Below are positions 1 to 49,900 of a DNA stretch of 64,000 bases, piece by piece (the first letter of the stretch is position 1; every line of letters begins with the position of its first letter). The notes under the pieces are model-generated. The model was given only the letters and a program-made list of their open reading frames with translations, did no database searches and had not been told where the DNA came from. The stretch is from Siphonodentalium dalli (Eukaryota; Mollusca; Scaphopoda; Gadilida; Siphonodentaliidae): the NCBI GenBank assembly GCA_032622095.1, contig CP136061.1, forward strand, positions 37,081,797 through 37,145,796. The letters run 5' to 3'. The translations under genes were made by a program, and so were the position numbers.

Positions 1-889
1 TGGCTTATTGTAATAGGAGCATAATTTTAAGAGTGCCAAGTAGTGATGTTCCTTAATGAAAAGGCATCTCGGACCGATTTCCAAATATCTGGAGGCATAA
101 TCGACTGATGTCCGATTCGGATGTTTGTTGATGTTGGGCGTTTGTTCCCATATACACTCAAAGAAACCCCATTTCGCAGTACACTTTCAAAACCAAATAT
201 CATCAAAGAAATATGTATACACTGTCACAATATCACTTCCGCTGACGTTTCTGCGTGCTGCCTTTGATAGTTCTTTTGACAAACAGATCACAGGTGCCGA
301 TCTAAATTGATGACTACCGAGTGACGTTGTGACCATACATGAAGCATATGCACATGGTGTCAAAGTCTTTGAAAATGATTGACTACTTGTATGTGTAAGA
401 TGCCTCTTAGATGTGACAATGTATGGAATGGTGGATAATAATAGGTGTCATACATGTATGTGTCTGAGATTTCCCATTGGTTATGCTCATTGTCTTTTAG
501 CAAGTTGCACACTTTTAGATCCGATTATAGTATGTAGTACTTGAGTCAGAGTCAGACGCTATACTATAAATTTGTCTGTTTATTTAATTGTGTGCAATCA
601 GCGAATCAGTAGTGATACATCAAACAGGTATTTCTTTATCATATTCATAATTTGTTATGAAACCTTGATTTTTATATCAAATATTACTATATGAATACTG
701 GCAACGGCACAGTTTATGTGCACAGATACATCTGGGTAACCACAATAATTATAATTTATAAACAAGGTCCCCCATGAGTAATTTTGATATTATGCAATGC
801 CCTCCCCCACACGTAATGGCCATGTTAGTTGTTATTGAAGAGAAGATAGTACCGATCATGACCGTTCTAATTCATTAAATGTATTAAAC
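1..889. other. Intergenic, no feature seen
   Basis: AT-rich sequence. No reading frame resembles a protein family, and no tandem or inverted repeat was recognised. Confidence 0.5.
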
Positions 890-892
890 TAA

Positions 893-1470
893 CCTAGCCC
901 GTAGCCAAGGGGGTTCGTACCCTTCGAATGAACGGCCCTTCTGCCTGCATGTGCCCGGTGGTGGTAATTTCCGTTCGCTGTTCGGGTGAACGTGTCATGT
1001 GCAGCAGTTGACCAAACGGCAAAATTTTGCTGAGCGGAACCTCCCTTCGAACAAACGACGTATGTACGTATATAGATATAGTCATATAATACATGCAGAC
1101 TTAGTTTGAATAGAGACTGGTGCACACAAATTCAACACATATAGACCGCCAACACATGTGGGTATAAACTATAAAGCTGCTTTCACTGACATGCTGCTGA
1201 TGCATGCGGCTATCGGATTATATAGGCACAACGTTTCAAACCATACATATATATCACTGGGGTTGCGGTGCATGAACGCAGTTAACCGCAACGTTTTGAA
1301 ATCGGATGCGTTTAAACTGTATCAGCCGCAGGTATGTGGAAGCAGCTTAAGGCTCCAGAGTTCGACCTGCGTGTGGTTCATCAACATAACCAACTAAAAG
1401 TAGCCTGCCGGAATCACTGGATATAAAGACCATACATACAGCGAAAGGGTGTCGTGTAAAGCACATATCC
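893..1470. repeat. Degenerate interspersed repeats
   Basis: Starts with a GC-richer block (TAGCCCGTAGCCAAGGGGGT) of the type that ends dispersed elements in invertebrates. Positions 1170-1340 are imperfectly inverted relative to 2520-2665 (shared stretches around GCTTTCAC, ACGTTTCAAACCATACATAT and ATGCATGCGGCT). This suggests an old foldback element spanning about 1.1-2.7 kb. Boundaries are not resolved. Confidence 0.35.
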
Positions 1471-1499
1471 GGGGCAGATCGGGCAGTACACGAAAATAC

Positions 1500-1830
1500 T
1501 ACAGAGTGCCAATTAAGCTATATCCACCAACCTTGGTCAAAACTGTTCGAAATATCATGCCCGACATAACAATAGTTGGAAATGTCACACGAAACAATAG
1601 GTTAAAATCGATTTCGTAGATCGATTTTCCAACAATCTATTGGTGGGGAATATTTTGTTTTAGACCATCATTTACATATTTTCCTACTTTTGGTCCAAAT
1701 TTTTGACTGAAATGACCATCAATTGGAAATTTTCCAACTTTATAGGGGGTGTCAGGTTTAAAGTTTCTAACATTTGGAAACATTGAGGCTATTCAATAGA
1801 TACTAGGATTTTGTAATTTGTATGTTCAGA
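1500..1830. repeat. Dispersed repeat, family S
   Basis: Contains motifs like TTGGAAATTTTCCAAC, GACCATCAATTGGAAA and a 'GTCAGGTTTAAAGTT' stretch. They recur, partly inverted, at about 17.8-18.3 kb, 45.2-45.95 kb and 54.9-55.03 kb. No coding capacity. Possibly one end of a large DNA element. Class unknown. Confidence 0.4.
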
Positions 1831-2195
1831 TTTCAAAATTTTCTCACACAAGGCCGATCCATGGTCGGCCCAGTGTGTCCTGGTCCCTCCCATATGGTCA
1901 GTTAAAAACTTATAAATAACTTAAGAAAAACAAATCGGGGGAGGTGATATTCCCTGCAGATAGACTACTATAGATGTTAGGACTTAGAAATTTTCAGGTT
2001 CAGGTCACAAACTTGTCTGATACTGGTTCGATACATGGTCAGGCCCAGTGGATTATGTTACTCCCCCATGCACAAGACAATTGGTTAGAACAGCTAGGCT
2101 ATATAGATACCGTTCAGATTCAGGCCTGTGAGAGAAAACTTGGAAAAATCAAAGCTCAACTTTTTTGTTTCAGGGCGGATCTAAAGTACGCCATT

Positions 2196-2310
2196 TGCAT
2201 CGTATTTTTCCAAAATTTTCCCCGGGGGAGAAACCCCGGACCCCCCCCTCAATGGGATAGGGGACACACCCTCTCGTCGCTTCACAGCTCGTGTCCAATG
2301 CCCTCATAAC
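2196..2310. repeat. C-rich dispersed repeat end
   Basis: CCAAAATTTTCCCCGGGGGA followed by C-rich sequence. A related block (CCAGGAGAAAACCCCCCACC, then a GGGGACACCCCCTCCC-like part) lies at 54380-54497. Probably the end of a dispersed transposon. No complete copy is seen. Confidence 0.3.
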
Positions 2311-3066
2311 ATATGACGAACTGTCTTTGCTAGTGGCTAGCTACGGACTTGCTAACTCATAATGTACGGTATTTGAAAGCCTTGACACAGGTGACATCAC
2401 AAAGCATTTGCTTGACATGAAACTATGTAATGAGGTCAGCTTTAATGCATATTCAACAAGCACTTTCGGCTTCCCTTGCAGGAACCCTATCAACTATCCA
2501 TATTTGATGACAAGCAATGTCAAAAGCCGCTTTCACAGACCTTTCACATTTGAAATCAGATGCATTTAACTATGTCAGCCACAACTCTGTGAAAGCGCCA
2601 GTGATATATGTATGGTTTGAAACATTGTGCCAAATCCGTTAGCCGCATGCACATCATCAGCAGGCCTGTTAAAGAGGCTTAACTCAGAGGTACTTCGAGA
2701 ACGGCTGCAGCTTCGGTCACAGCTGATATCGGAAATAAGTCTGCGCATGTCCATATCCGAGGAATCTCGAACGACTATGACCGGGGCTGCAGCCGAAACG
2801 AATGCTACTTTCAGTATCCAATACAAACAACATGAAATCCATGTAATTTAATCATCAAATTTGAGGGTCTGATATCATAAACTATATAGGGTTCAAAAAT
2901 AAGGGTTATCTGTTGATCAGACCCAATGCTGTATATTTTATAGTTTAAGAGCATTATTTATATATAAACAAACATTATTAGTTTATATAGGCCTAGGCGT
3001 GTATATACGATCGGTTATATGGCCTCTAGAGGCATATAAAAAAAAGCATCAAAATTAGGAATTAAC

Positions 3067-3450
3067 TACCCTGCTGGACAAAACAAGTGTCCATTGGCAC
3101 CACGGTGTATTTGCCATTCAGCCGCGGTGTCAGAGTTTGTAAATGCAGTTGAGCACCGCGGCCGAACAGCATGTACACTACGGCCAAACGGCAAGTACAT
3201 CTTGGCCGAAAGCCAACTACAACGCGACTGAATGGCATGTGCGCCGTGGTTAGATTTCTGGTTTGTATTGTCTTTTTTCAGTTTAATGAACGTACACCGC
3301 GGCATCTACACCATGGCTGAATGGCAAGTACACCGCGGCCCAACTGTAGTTAGCCGGTGCAGCTGCGGTGTAGTTGCATTTCGGCCGCAGTGGCAACGCT
3401 AACCACACCGCGGTTGAGTGCATGGACACTTGTATTGTCCAGCAGGGTAT
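3067..3450. mobile_element. MITE with 27-bp terminal inverted repeats
   Basis: Begins TACCCTGCTGGACAAAACAA and ends with the inverted form TTGTCCAGCAGGGTA. TA at both edges fits a TA target duplication. The inside holds several short CCGCGGTGTACTTGCCATTC-like repeats in both orientations. No coding capacity. Non-autonomous DNA element of unassigned superfamily. Confidence 0.65.
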
Positions 3451-3902
3451 AAGCTCCAGCTTTCCAAAAATAGTTTCATAAAATTAGATAGATAAGTGTT
3501 TTCTTAAAACAACGATCGAACCCAAAGATAAAAATCTACATGTATGATCAACTACATGTACACATTCATTTTTTCATTCATTCATTGATTCAATCATTGT
3601 CCGCCTTTTTCATTTATTGAGTGGCGGCCATTTTGGATTTGATCAGTAGTAGGCCTACAGGAACTCGCAACCAGAATTTGGTGGAAACGTGACATCACAT
3701 ATCCTGGTCATGGTAACTTCGAGGTCCCAAATCCGGCTGTGACTAGCTGCAGCCGATCTCGAAGTCACTCTCACTAGTCTCAGACTCTATTATTAATTTA
3801 TACTATCTTATTCTAGCATGGATAAAATTTGCAGTACCGACCCCAAACAATCCCGAAGTGATTTCACGCACTCCCAAAAGTCACCACCCATAGGGGCGGG
3901 TT

Positions 3903-4755
3903 CAGGGGTGGCGCCAGGATTTCCCCGACGGAGGGGCTATGGTCCCCGACAGGGGGGCTAGACCGGTGACCGAAGATCATCGGCGGCTGCCGAAGGTAGC
4001 CCCGGGGAGAGCTCGAGAGGGGTGTCCCCTCTCGCACAGGGGGTTTGGGGGACCTCCCCCACGAAAATTTTGAAAATACATAGCCTGAGATCGATTCTGG
4101 AGTGTTCTGGTGTCAACATACACACTGGTCTAGGGGATCATAATTGTCACTTTTACTTGAGTATTTGGAAAAAAAAATCAGCATATACAATAGTAATGAC
4201 AATATGGAATTGATCTTAAGTTAACTCACCTGGGTGTGTTCCTTTGATCATTTCGAGCATTTCTGAATTTTATGACGTCATTGTCAAATAATATTTGGTC
4301 TTCTTGTTTGACACCCATTACAGGGCTGTTTTTTCGGCGACGCATAGGGAACGGGAAAGGGAAGATTCGGCAGTGTGAGTCTGTGTGGAATTTGTAATAC
4401 ATGTAACACGACACACACGAGGATGGTGACGGCATCTATGACACCCTAACCCTATAGTTCCATGCACGAATTTAATAAGTATACGATATGACTCACGGTA
4501 GTCTCACGAGTGACTCGTGTCGAGTCTGTCGGACTAAAAATAGAACTCTGGTAATGTGATTCATTAACTCTGCACGCCCACGTCGATTTGTTAATAACCA
4601 GTGCACGTGTTTCGAGTCGCGGATTTTCCAATGTTTATCGTCTTTGCATAATTTTATCTCCCCGACGAATTTGGCAGATATCCCCGACGGGGGGGCTGAC
4701 CATCCCCGACGGGGGGGCTGTAGCCCCCCCTGACCCCCCCTTGGAGCCACCCCTG
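3903..4755. mobile_element. Non-autonomous hAT-like element
   Basis: Left end CAGGGGTGGCGCCAGGA and right end TGGAGCCACCCCTG are inverted repeats. They are flanked by an exact 8-bp direct repeat GGCGGGTT (3895-3902 and 4756-4763), the target-duplication length of hAT elements. Subterminal CCCCGACGGGGGGGCT blocks occur at both ends. No transposase frame remains, so it is a deletion derivative of about 853 bp. A short GGGAAGATTCGGC motif at 4359-4372 matches the large element at 6-9.7 kb. Confidence 0.7.
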
Positions 4756-4854
4756 GGCGGGTTGTCTCGGGGGCGGGTAGTCCCGTTCCCCAGTCCCACC
4801 CCCTCCCACTACAGCACTAGTCACTAATTAATGCACTAGTCTCACTCCCAACAG

Positions 4855-5138
4855 GTCAGGGAGAACCCAAAATCGATGTACTAAACTTCGATTTGTATTA
4901 AAAACCTCGATCGAGGTTCTTCGAGATCATGTGATCAGCTACATGGACTCACTACCATAGTGTAAGATGAAATACTCCACACTATATTATTTCCATTAGT
5001 ATCATATTTGGTCTAGAGTGTTTCCCCTTATATCATTGGTGTATATTTTGACCAGTGGTCACATGATCTCGAAGAACCTCGATCGAGGTTTTTTACACAA
5101 ATCGAGGTTTAGTACATCGATTTTGGGTTCTCCCTGAC
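4855..5138. mobile_element. Foldback element with about 90-bp inverted arms
   Basis: The arms start GTCAGGGAGAACCCAAAATC and end GATTTTGGGTTCTCCCTGAC. They stay complementary through an internal CCTCGATCGAGG motif and GATCATGTGATC. The centre, about 100 bp, is unique. No target duplication could be recognised. MITE-like, lying just upstream of the ZMYND10 promoter. Confidence 0.65.
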
Positions 5139-5712
5139 TTGCCCAACCACTGGCACTTGACTTAATTGTTCCGTCTAGATTAGTATTAATTTAATGTTTG
5201 TGTTCACACCTGCAAAGGAAAGCAAGCACTTTTGTTGCCCACATAGCCATAGACTACTGTGCTTTGTATTGAAAGCACTCGACAGTCCATTTTGTAAAAT
5301 AAATTCAGAAATGACGTGCATCGGCCTATCGCATTTCCGTTTTCGATTTACCGATTAGTTGACAAATTTAAACAGCGGAATTGCAAGTGGACATGTTCCG
5401 AATCGAACGGATTTGGGATTGGAGTATTTGTGAGTATTTTAACGTTTATTCTAATTTTTTATACAGTACGCTGAGTAACCAAATAACATAAAACAATGTT
5501 TATTCTCAAAAACATAACAAATGTAACGTAATGCGTTCGGAAAATTATCCGTTTCACAACAGCACAATTTTGTGTTTACCATAGATTGAAAAGGGAAATG
5601 CTTAACGAATCCCAATTCAGAGCGCGTCCTTCGCAACAGATTTGTTTTACTTTCGATAGTTTCGTGTGTAAAAGTTACTATAACAAGAACAAGTATAACG
5701 TTTTAAGTAATA
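5139..5712 (+). promoter_or_regulatory. Upstream region of ZMYND10
   Basis: Repeat-free sequence between the foldback element and the ATG, so it is the likely promoter and 5' UTR. No clear TATA box at a fixed distance and no convincing RFX X-box. The transcription start cannot be placed from sequence alone. Confidence 0.4.
5573..5579 (-). promoter_or_regulatory. Possible forkhead (FOXJ1-type) site
   Basis: TGTTTAC, the reverse complement of the forkhead core GTAAACA, 134 bp upstream of the ZMYND10 start codon. FOXJ1 with RFX drives motile-cilium genes in animals, so the site is plausible. A 7-bp match in AT-rich DNA is weak evidence. Confidence 0.25.
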
Positions 5713-43222
<37,510 letters not shown>

Positions 43223-43293
43223 CAGCGGAGTCAATAACCAGTGATTCACATTCATTCCATATTGTTCATAAAATTCATGGAGTGATCTCTATA

Positions 43294-44910
43294 TTTAACC
43301 CTCTCTATACTAAAGTTTCATTGATTAGTAGTTATCTCATAAGAAATGTTCAGATAATAAGTTTAACCCTCTCTTACTAAAGCATCATTGATGAGTAGGT
43401 ATCTCATAAGAAATGTTCAGATAATAAGTTTAACCCTCTCTTACTAAAGCATCATTGATGAGTAGGTATCTCATAAGAAATGTTCAGATAATAAGTTTAA
43501 CCCTCTCTTACTAAAGCATCATTGATGAGTAGGTATCTCATAAGAAATGTTCAGATAATAAGTTTAACCCTCTCTTACTAAAGCATCATTGATGAGTAGG
43601 TATCTCATAAGAAATGTTCAGATAATAAGTTTAACCCTCTCTTACTAAAGCATCATTGATGAGTAGGCATCCCATAAGAAATGTTCAGATAATAAGTTTA
43701 ACCCTCTCTTACTAAAGCATCATTGATGAGTAGGTATCCCATAAGAAATGTTCAGATAATATGTTTAACCCTCTCTTACTAAAGCATCATTGATGAGTAG
43801 GTATCCCATAAGAAATGTTCAGATAATAAGTTTAACCCTCTCTTACTAAAGCATCATTGATGAGTAGGTATCCCATAAGAAATGTTCTGATAATAAGTTT
43901 AACCCTCTCTTACTAAAGCATCATTGATGAGTAGGTATCTGATAAGAAATGTTCAGATAATAAGTTTAACCCTCTCTTACTAAAGCATCATTGATGAGTA
44001 GGTATCCCATAAGAAATGTTCAGATAATAAGTTTAACCCTCTCTTACTAAAGCATCATTGATGAGTAGGTATCTCATAAGAAATGTTCAGATAATAAGTT
44101 TAACCCTCTCTTACTAAAGCATCATTGATGAGTAGGTATCCCATAAGAAATGTTCAGATAATAAGTTTAACCCTCTCTTACTAAAGCATCATTGATGAGT
44201 AGGTATCTCATAAGAAATGTTCAGATAATAAGTTTAACCCTCTCTTACTAAAGCATCATTGATGAGTAGGTATCCCATAAGAAATTTTCAGATAATAAGT
44301 TTAACCCTATCTATACTAAAGCATCAATGATGAGTAGGTATCCCATAAGAAATGTTCAGATAATAAGTTTAACCTTTCTATACTAAAGCATCATTGATGA
44401 GTAGGTATCCCATAAGAAATGTTCAGATAATAAGTTTAACCCTGTCTATACTAAAGCATCATTGATGAGTAGGTATCCCATAAGAAATGTTCAGATAATA
44501 AGTTTAACCCTCTCTTACTAAAGCATCATTGATGAGTAGGTATCTCATAAGAAATGTTCAGATAATAAGTTTAACCCTCTCTTACTAAAGCATCATTGAT
44601 GAGTAGGTATCCCATAAGAAATGTTCAGATAATAAGTTTAACCCTCTCTTACTAAAGCATCATTGATGAGTAGGTATCTCATAAGAAATGTTCAGATAAT
44701 AAGTTTAACCCTCTCTTACTAAAGCATCATTGATGAGTAGGTATCTCATAAGAAATGTTCAGATAATAAGTTTAACCCTCTCTTACTAAAGCATCATTGA
44801 TGAGTAGGTATCTCATAAGAAATGTTCAGATAATAAGTTTAACCCTCTCTTACTAAAGCATCATTGATGAGTAGGTATCTCATAAGAAATGTTCAGATAA
44901 TAAGTTTAAC
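43294..44910 (+). repeat. 67-bp minisatellite, about 24 copies
   Basis: The unit opens TTAACCCTCTCTTACTAAAG and continues ATCATTGATGAGTAGGTATC, CATAAGAAATGTTCAGATAA. Highly uniform except at the left edge (CTCTCTATACTAAAG) and at 44300-44450. The unit corresponds to the left end of the family C MITE, and a matching right end (TTTAGTATAGAAAGGGTTAA) lies at 45958-45978. Begins only about 70 bp after the ZMYND10 stop, so it may be in the 3' UTR. Confidence 0.9.
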
Positions 44911-44934
44911 AAATAAGTCGTTTTAGGTCTCTGT

Positions 44935-45052
44935 TGGGGGGGTGTCCACCTTGGGAAATTCCAACTACACCCCCCCCCCCCCTTGAATCAGAATCAGAAC
45001 AAACACAGTTTTGAATAATTTCATTTGCACCCCCCCCCCCTCCCTTGCACCT
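44935..45052 (+). repeat. G and C homopolymer cluster
   Basis: GGGGGGG at 44935, then C runs of about 13 and 10 bases at 44970 and 45030. Polymorphic or assembly-sensitive. Confidence 0.8.
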
Positions 45053-45159
45053 CAGTGCTCAAGCCTTATATTCATAAACTAAAACCATGGTTCTATATTC
45101 CCAGTATGAGAACATTCAAATATTATAACCTGAAAAATTGCATAAATCCTAACATGTAG

Positions 45160-45955
45160 TGGTCTAACTCCAGACAAATGCACGCGGCTATGGACAAGAG
45201 ACCAGGCTGACCATGGTTGTTCGGCCCGGTGTGAGAAAATTTTGAAAACTATACAAGATAATCGCAAATTCTAGCCTCTAGACTGGCCTCAACTGAAACT
45301 TTCCTAGTGTTGGAAATTTCAAACCTCATACTCCCCCTCAGGTTGGAAATTCTCCAACTGACGACCATTTTAGTTTGACCAAATGTAGTAAAATATTGTT
45401 TTGTTAAACTAATTAGCAGTTTTGTAATGGCCACAGGGGAGGGACAATGACACACAGGGCCGACCATGGTTGGGCCCGGTGTACGAAAATTTTGAATTCT
45501 GAACAAGAAAATCGCAAAATCCTAGCATCTAGACTAGCCTCAAGCCTTCCTAGAGTTGGACATTTCAAACCTGACACCCCCACTTAGGTTGGAAATCCAA
45601 CTGATGACAATTCCAATGACAATGTTGAACAAATGAATAACAATATTGTTTTCTTAAATTAACTAGCAGTTTTTGACTGGCCACGGGGGAGGGACCAGGA
45701 AAAAAGCTTTCCAAGTGTTGGAAATTTCCAACCTGTCACCCGCTCTAAGGTTGGAAAATTTCCAACTGATGACCATTTCAGTCTACAAGAACATTTTCAA
45801 CCTATTGTTGGTGTGAAATTTTCAACTAATGTTTTGGCAGGTATGAAATTTCCAACTGTTGAAAATTTTGACCAAAGTTGGGGGGGGGGGGTGAGACTCC
45901 CCCCCCAAACACCACCCCCCCCCCCCAACCTGTCCTGTCGCCACGTCTCTGAATC
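45160..45955. repeat. Family S repeats, several diverged copies
   Basis: Three related blocks with GTTGGAAATTTCAAACCT, CTCAGGTTGGAAATTC and CCAACTGATGACCATTT. GGCCGACCATGGTTGGGCCC and GGGGAGGGACAATGACACAC alternate with them. Ends in G and C runs and CCTGTCGCCACGTCTCTGAA. Related to 1.5, 17.8 and 54.9 kb. Confidence 0.5.
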
Positions 45956-45979
45956 CTTTTAGTATAGAAAGGGTTAATA

Positions 45980-46915
45980 TTGAATATTTGTTATATGAAT
46001 GCCTCATATTTTATTCATATCATTCCGGGTCTCACTAATGAATCTTTTATCGTGACTTTTGTTTCATTACAATGATTATATTACAATCAATAGACTGTCT
46101 GAGTTTGTTTTTGTTTTTTCAATAATACTGGACCCAATAATATTCTGTTTGTCTGAGATTCCATTGGAAACGTTACACATGCAAGAATAATATATGCAGT
46201 GACCATATTATATATATGACCATGCTTTGACATTCATGGAAACTCCCGGCGTCTTGATATTCCCAGAGTGTACTGGGCATATATAAATTAATGTGCCTTG
46301 AGGGTCATTGACGATCATGTTTCTAGGTATACAAATTTGCAGTTTTGTTGAGTTAAATGTTAAAGTGACACAAGGCCCTCACAGTGGGTAAAAGTGCAAA
46401 AAATGTAAAAGTCTATAAAAAAACATCATCACTCAGAAGAACATGTAGAGATGGATAAACTTTGTTTCATTGTTGATAGTTCTTCAATAATTAAATTTCT
46501 GGTGTTGAAACCATAGTTTGTCAACAAACATCGCTAATCATGCAGTAAGTTCAAATATTTTAGTCTGAATATGATTTTTAGAATATTTCTCAATGATTTG
46601 ACCTTTTCCAATGTTTCTGTCAAGTTTGTATTAAACTTTGGTATTTTATTGGACTAATTGGACTTGAATTGGTAATTCCACTGTAACAGTTATTTTTACA
46701 TAACAAAGGTTTTGACATGCGAAATCTCATTATTGTGGATTTATTAATAATGAAAATCAGAACAAAGTCAATCTATTTTTTCATGTACTTGTTGATGATA
46801 GTTGTTTTACAGACTTTTAAGTTATTTTGCTTGATCCCACCGCGAAGGCATTGAGTGCCTTTAACACTAGCATGTTTTATGGCAATGGTATCTATTCTAG
46901 CATCATTGGATATTA
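45980..46915. other. Intergenic, nothing recognised
   Basis: AT-rich and unique. No coding similarity or repeat seen. Confidence 0.4.
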
Positions 46916-46916
46916 T

Positions 46917-49900
46917 GGGTAACCCTCACCATTCTGTCCATGAAACTTTCTCATATATATGCTAGGAGAGCAGGAAACACAGTACCTAGGGCTAACCATC
47001 ACCAACACCCTCACCAACACCCTCATTCCACATATCAAAGATAGTAAGAAAAGCTGGCAGCACCCTTGGATTCCTCCGTCGAAACCTCAGGAGAGCGGAC
47101 AAAAAACACCAAAAAAATGGCCTATGAATCCACAGTAAGATCCACCCTTGAATATGCAGCAGAAGTTTGAGATCCATACCAACAAAAAGACATCAACGCC
47201 ATAGAAAGAATCAACAAAAGAGGGGTGCGATTCATCGAAAACAACTACCACGCAAGAACAAAAGGGGCCGTAACTGAAATGCTAATGGAACAACTTATGG
47301 AGCCACTACACCAAAGAAGAAACACGATGAGAATGAAGCTGTTCGGCAGAGTAGTGGATGGGCTGGTGCCGGCTATTCTATCAAAAGACATACTAATACC
47401 AAAAAAGAAAGGAAGGACAATAAAGGCGAAAAAGTACCCAGGCTATATAACATCAAACCCTGTCGAAAAGGAGGAGTGTATTAACTCTAACTCCATCGAA
47501 AGGATACGAGCTAACACGGCACAATTCAGACACTCGTTCTTTGTTTGAGCTATCGAGGAGTGGAACAGCCTGGAAGATAGCACATGCGAGGAAACAACGG
47601 ATAAAACAGCATAGTCCCCCCACAGCGTAAACACAGTCGAGAGGCTCCAGCGCTGAAACACATACAGATACAGATAGAGTTTGGGATGGATATTCTGGGT
47701 AACCCTCGCCATTCTGTCCATGAAACTTTCTCATATATATGCTAGGAGAGTTTGGGATGGATTTAACTTTCTCATATATATGCTAGGAGAGTTTGGGGTG
47801 GATTTAACTTTCTCATATATATGCTAGGAGAGTTTAGGATGGATTTAACTTTCTCATATATATGCTAGGAGAGTTTGGGATGGATATTCTGGGTAACCCT
47901 CGCCATTCTGTCCATGAAACTTTCTCATATATATGCTAGGAGAGTTTGGGATGGATTTAACTTTCTCTTATATATATGCTAGGAGAGTTTGGGATGGATT
48001 TAACTTTCCCATATATATGCTAGGAGAGTTTGGGATGGATTTAACTTTCTCATATATATGCTAGGAGAGTTTGGGGTGGATTTAACTTTCTCATATATAT
48101 ATGCTAGGAGAGTTTGGGATGGATTTAACTTTCCCATATATATGCTAGGAGAGTTTGGGATGGATTTAACTTTCTCTTATATATATGCTAGGAGAGTTTG
48201 GGATGGATTTAACTTTCCCATATATATGCTAGGAGAGTTTGGGATGGATTTAACTTTCTCATATATATGCTAGGAGAGTTTGGGGTGGATTTAACTTTCT
48301 CATATATATATGCTAGGAGAGTTTGGGATGGATTTAACTTTCCCATATATATGCTAGGAGAGTTTGGGGTGGATTTAACTTTCTCATATATATGCTAGGA
48401 GAGTTTGGGATGGATTTAACTTTCTCATATATATGCTAGGAGAGTTTGGGGTGGATTTAACTTTCTCATATATATGCTAGGAGAGTTTGGGATGGATTTA
48501 ACTTTCTCATATATATGCTAGGAGAGATTGGGGTGGATTTAACTTTCTCATATATATGCTAGGAGAGTTTGGGATGGATTTAACTTTCTCATATATATGC
48601 TAGGAGAGTTTGGGGTGGATTTAACTTTCTCATATATATATGCTAGGAGAGTTTGGGATGGATTTAACTTTCCCATATATATGCTAGGAGAGTTTGGGAT
48701 GGATTTAACTTTCTCATATATATGCTAGGAGAGTTTGGGGTGGATTTAACTTTCTCATATATATATGCTAGGAGAGTTTGGGATGGATTTAACTTTCTCA
48801 TATATTTGCTAGGAGAGTTTGGGGTGGATTTAACTTTCTCATATATATGCTAGGAGAGTTTGGGATGGATTTAACTTTCTCATATATATGCTAGGAGAGT
48901 TTGGGTGGATTTAACTTTCTCATATATATATGCTAGGAGAGTTTGGGATGGATTTAACTTTCTCATATATATGCTAGGAGAGTTTGGGATGGATTTAACT
49001 TTCTCATATATATATGCTAGGAGAGTTTGGGGTGGATTTAACTTTCTCATATTTATGCTAGGAGAGTTTGGGATGGATTTAACTTTCTCATATATATGCT
49101 AGGAGAGTTTGGGGTGGATTTAACTTTCTCATATATATGCTAGGAGAGTTTGGGATGGATTTAACTTTCTCATATATATATGCTAGGAGAGTTTGGGGTG
49201 GATTTAACTTTCTCATATATATGCTAGGAGAGTTTGGGATGGATTTAACTTTCTCATATATATGCTAGGAGAGTTTGGGGTGGATTTAACTTTCTCATAT
49301 ATATGCTAGGAGAGTTTGGGATGGATTTAACTTTCTCATATATATATGCTAGGAGAGTTTGGGGTGGATTTAACTTTCTCATATATATGCTAGGAGAGTT
49401 TGGGATGGATTTAACTTTCTCATATATATGCTAGGAGAGTTTGGGGTGGATTTAACTTTCTCATATATATGCTAGGAGAGTTTGGGGTGGATCATGAAAC
49501 TTTCTCATATATATGCTAGGAGAGTTTGGGATGGATTTAACTTTCTCATATATATGCTAGGAGAGTTTGGGGTGGATCATGAAACTTTCTCTTATATATG
49601 CTAGGAGAGTTTGGGTGGATTTAACTTTCTCATATATATGCTAGGAGAGTTTGGGGTGGATCATGATACTTTCTCATATATATGCTAGGAGAGTTTGGGA
49701 TGGATTTAACTTTCTCATATATATGCTAGGAGAGTTTGGGGTGGATTTAACTTTCTCATATATATGCTAGGAGAGTTTGGGGTGGATTTAACTTTCTCAT
49801 ATATATGCTAGGAGAGTTTGGGGTGGATTTAACTTTCTCATATATATGCTAGGAGAGTTTGGGGTGGATTTAACTTTCTTATATATATGCTAGGAGAGTT

